A DNA stretch of 6,020 nt from Deltaproteobacteria bacterium (GTDB taxonomy: Bacteria; Desulfobacterota; Desulfobacteria; Desulfobacterales; Desulfatirhabdiaceae). The DNA lies in NCBI GenBank assembly GCA_021778975.1, contig JAJYBO010000189.1:1-6020 (forward strand), written 5' to 3'. Each line of letters starts with the position of its first letter. Positions within the stretch are counted from its first letter, which is position 1. Below the pieces are notes generated by a model. The model was not told the DNA's origin and did not search any database. It saw nothing but the letters and a program-made list of their open reading frames with translations. The position numbers were made by a program, and so were the translations under genes. Shown one piece after another: positions 5,623 through 6,020 of this stretch.

Positions 5623-6020
5623 GGCGGCGCAGATATTGTTGTAGGCCAATGCGTAGTCGGGTTTTACCTTCAGCGCCTGCGTACAGGCCTGGATGGAATC
5701 CTGATATCGTCCCTCGTTGTACAGCGCCAGACTCTGTTCTAAATAATCTTCGGCAAGCGCCATTTGTCTGGACGGTTCGGTTGGTTCCTTCGGTTTCAGC
5801 GGTGATTTCGGGGGGCGGGCAAGAATATCTTTGAGCAGCGATTCTGAAGTGCTGTGGCCCGGGCTGATCCGGAGCGCCTGTTGCAGAAGCGCGATGGCTT
5901 CCTGGTCTCTTTTCTGACCGGCCAGCCATCTGGCGTAATAATAGAACATCTCCGGATTGTGGGGATCCAGCCGCAGCGCTGTTCTGAAATAACGCTCAGC
6001 TTCCACCGGTTCGTTGGTGA
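5482..6020 (-). CDS. Tetratricopeptide repeat protein, C-terminal part (5' end beyond window)
   Basis: The frame is open to the right edge (upstream residues read TNEPV), so the GTG at 6006 is not the real start and the gene is partial. The visible ~178 residues contain the end of one TPR (AERYFRTALRLDPHNP), a second (EMFYYYARWLAGQKRDQEAI then ALLQQALRISPGHS), a Pro/Lys-rich linker (ARPPKSPLKPKEPTEP), then two more (SLALYNEGRYQDSIQACTQA and YNNICAACNALGQWENAVAA) and a basic tail ending LKRSALK. TPRs are protein-protein interaction scaffolds. C-terminal TPR blocks of this kind can follow membrane or glycosyltransferase-like domains, but the missing N-terminus prevents any assignment. It is the apparent parent of the fragment at 4474-4614. 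A 236-bp gap separates its stop from the antitoxin start. Confidence 0.85.
   Translation of the reverse strand, partial: TNEPVEAERYFRTALRLDPHNPEMFYYYARWLAGQKRDQEAIALLQQALRISPGHSTSESLLKDILARPPKSPLKPKEPTEPSRQMALAEDYLEQSLALYNEGRYQDSIQACTQALKVKPDYALAYNNICAACNALGQWENAVAACEKGIHLNPHMPILKNNLAAAKRGLILKRSALK

Noticed and set aside
5579..5929. 116-codon minus-strand ORF and plus-strand ORFs at 5554-5834
   Set aside because: Shadows of the TPR gene, whose repeat pattern is unambiguous.
1..6020. CRISPR array, tRNA/rRNA, transposase or integrase
   Set aside because: No regularly spaced short repeats, RNA-gene-like segments or transposase/integrase motifs were seen on either strand.

Overview
The window looks like an accessory region of a bacterial chromosome of about 48% GC. 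Every gene I can support lies on the minus strand, so transcription runs right to left. Gene content (an AAA-ATPase-like/PD-(D/E)XK paralogue pair, a DUF29 protein, a RelE/Phd-type toxin-antitoxin pair and a TPR protein) fits a repeat-rich environmental bacterium such as a Desulfobacterota (deltaproteobacterial) lineage. That placement is inference from general knowledge and is weak.

Layout, left to right. Positions 1-3515 hold two head-to-tail copies of an 1821-bp unit. Each unit carries one gene of about 580 codons for an AAA-ATPase-like protein with a C-terminal PD-(D/E)XK nuclease-like domain, plus a short leader. The left copy (1-1638) is open to the window edge and loses only its last ~36 codons there; the right copy (1708-3459) is complete. 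Positions 3665-4081 hold an intact DUF29 gene, upstream of the pair in transcription order. Positions 4082-4715 are mostly non-coding and built from broken pieces: a probable DUF29 promoter with an overlapping palindrome, an intergenic segment related to one further right, an 86-bp antitoxin 3' fragment, and a TPR-gene 3' fragment. Positions 4716-5245 hold an intact toxin-antitoxin operon, antitoxin first, with an ATGA overlap and a likely autoregulatory inverted repeat. Positions 5482-6020 are the 3' part of a TPR protein gene that runs off the right edge.

How it fits together. Two duplications shape the window. One is a clean tandem duplication of the ATPase/nuclease gene, in which nearly identical blocks alternate with strongly diverged ones. 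The other is an older, scrambled duplication of the TPR 3' end, the intergenic segment and the antitoxin. Its left copy has been cut down and joined at a short microhomology, leaving decayed fragments and a chimeric 57-codon reading frame. The toxin-antitoxin pair is a self-contained module. Nothing in the sequence proves that the DUF29 gene, the ATPase/nuclease pair and the toxin-antitoxin operon act together. The ATPase/nuclease tandem is the best candidate for a poorly described system, and its function is unknown to me.
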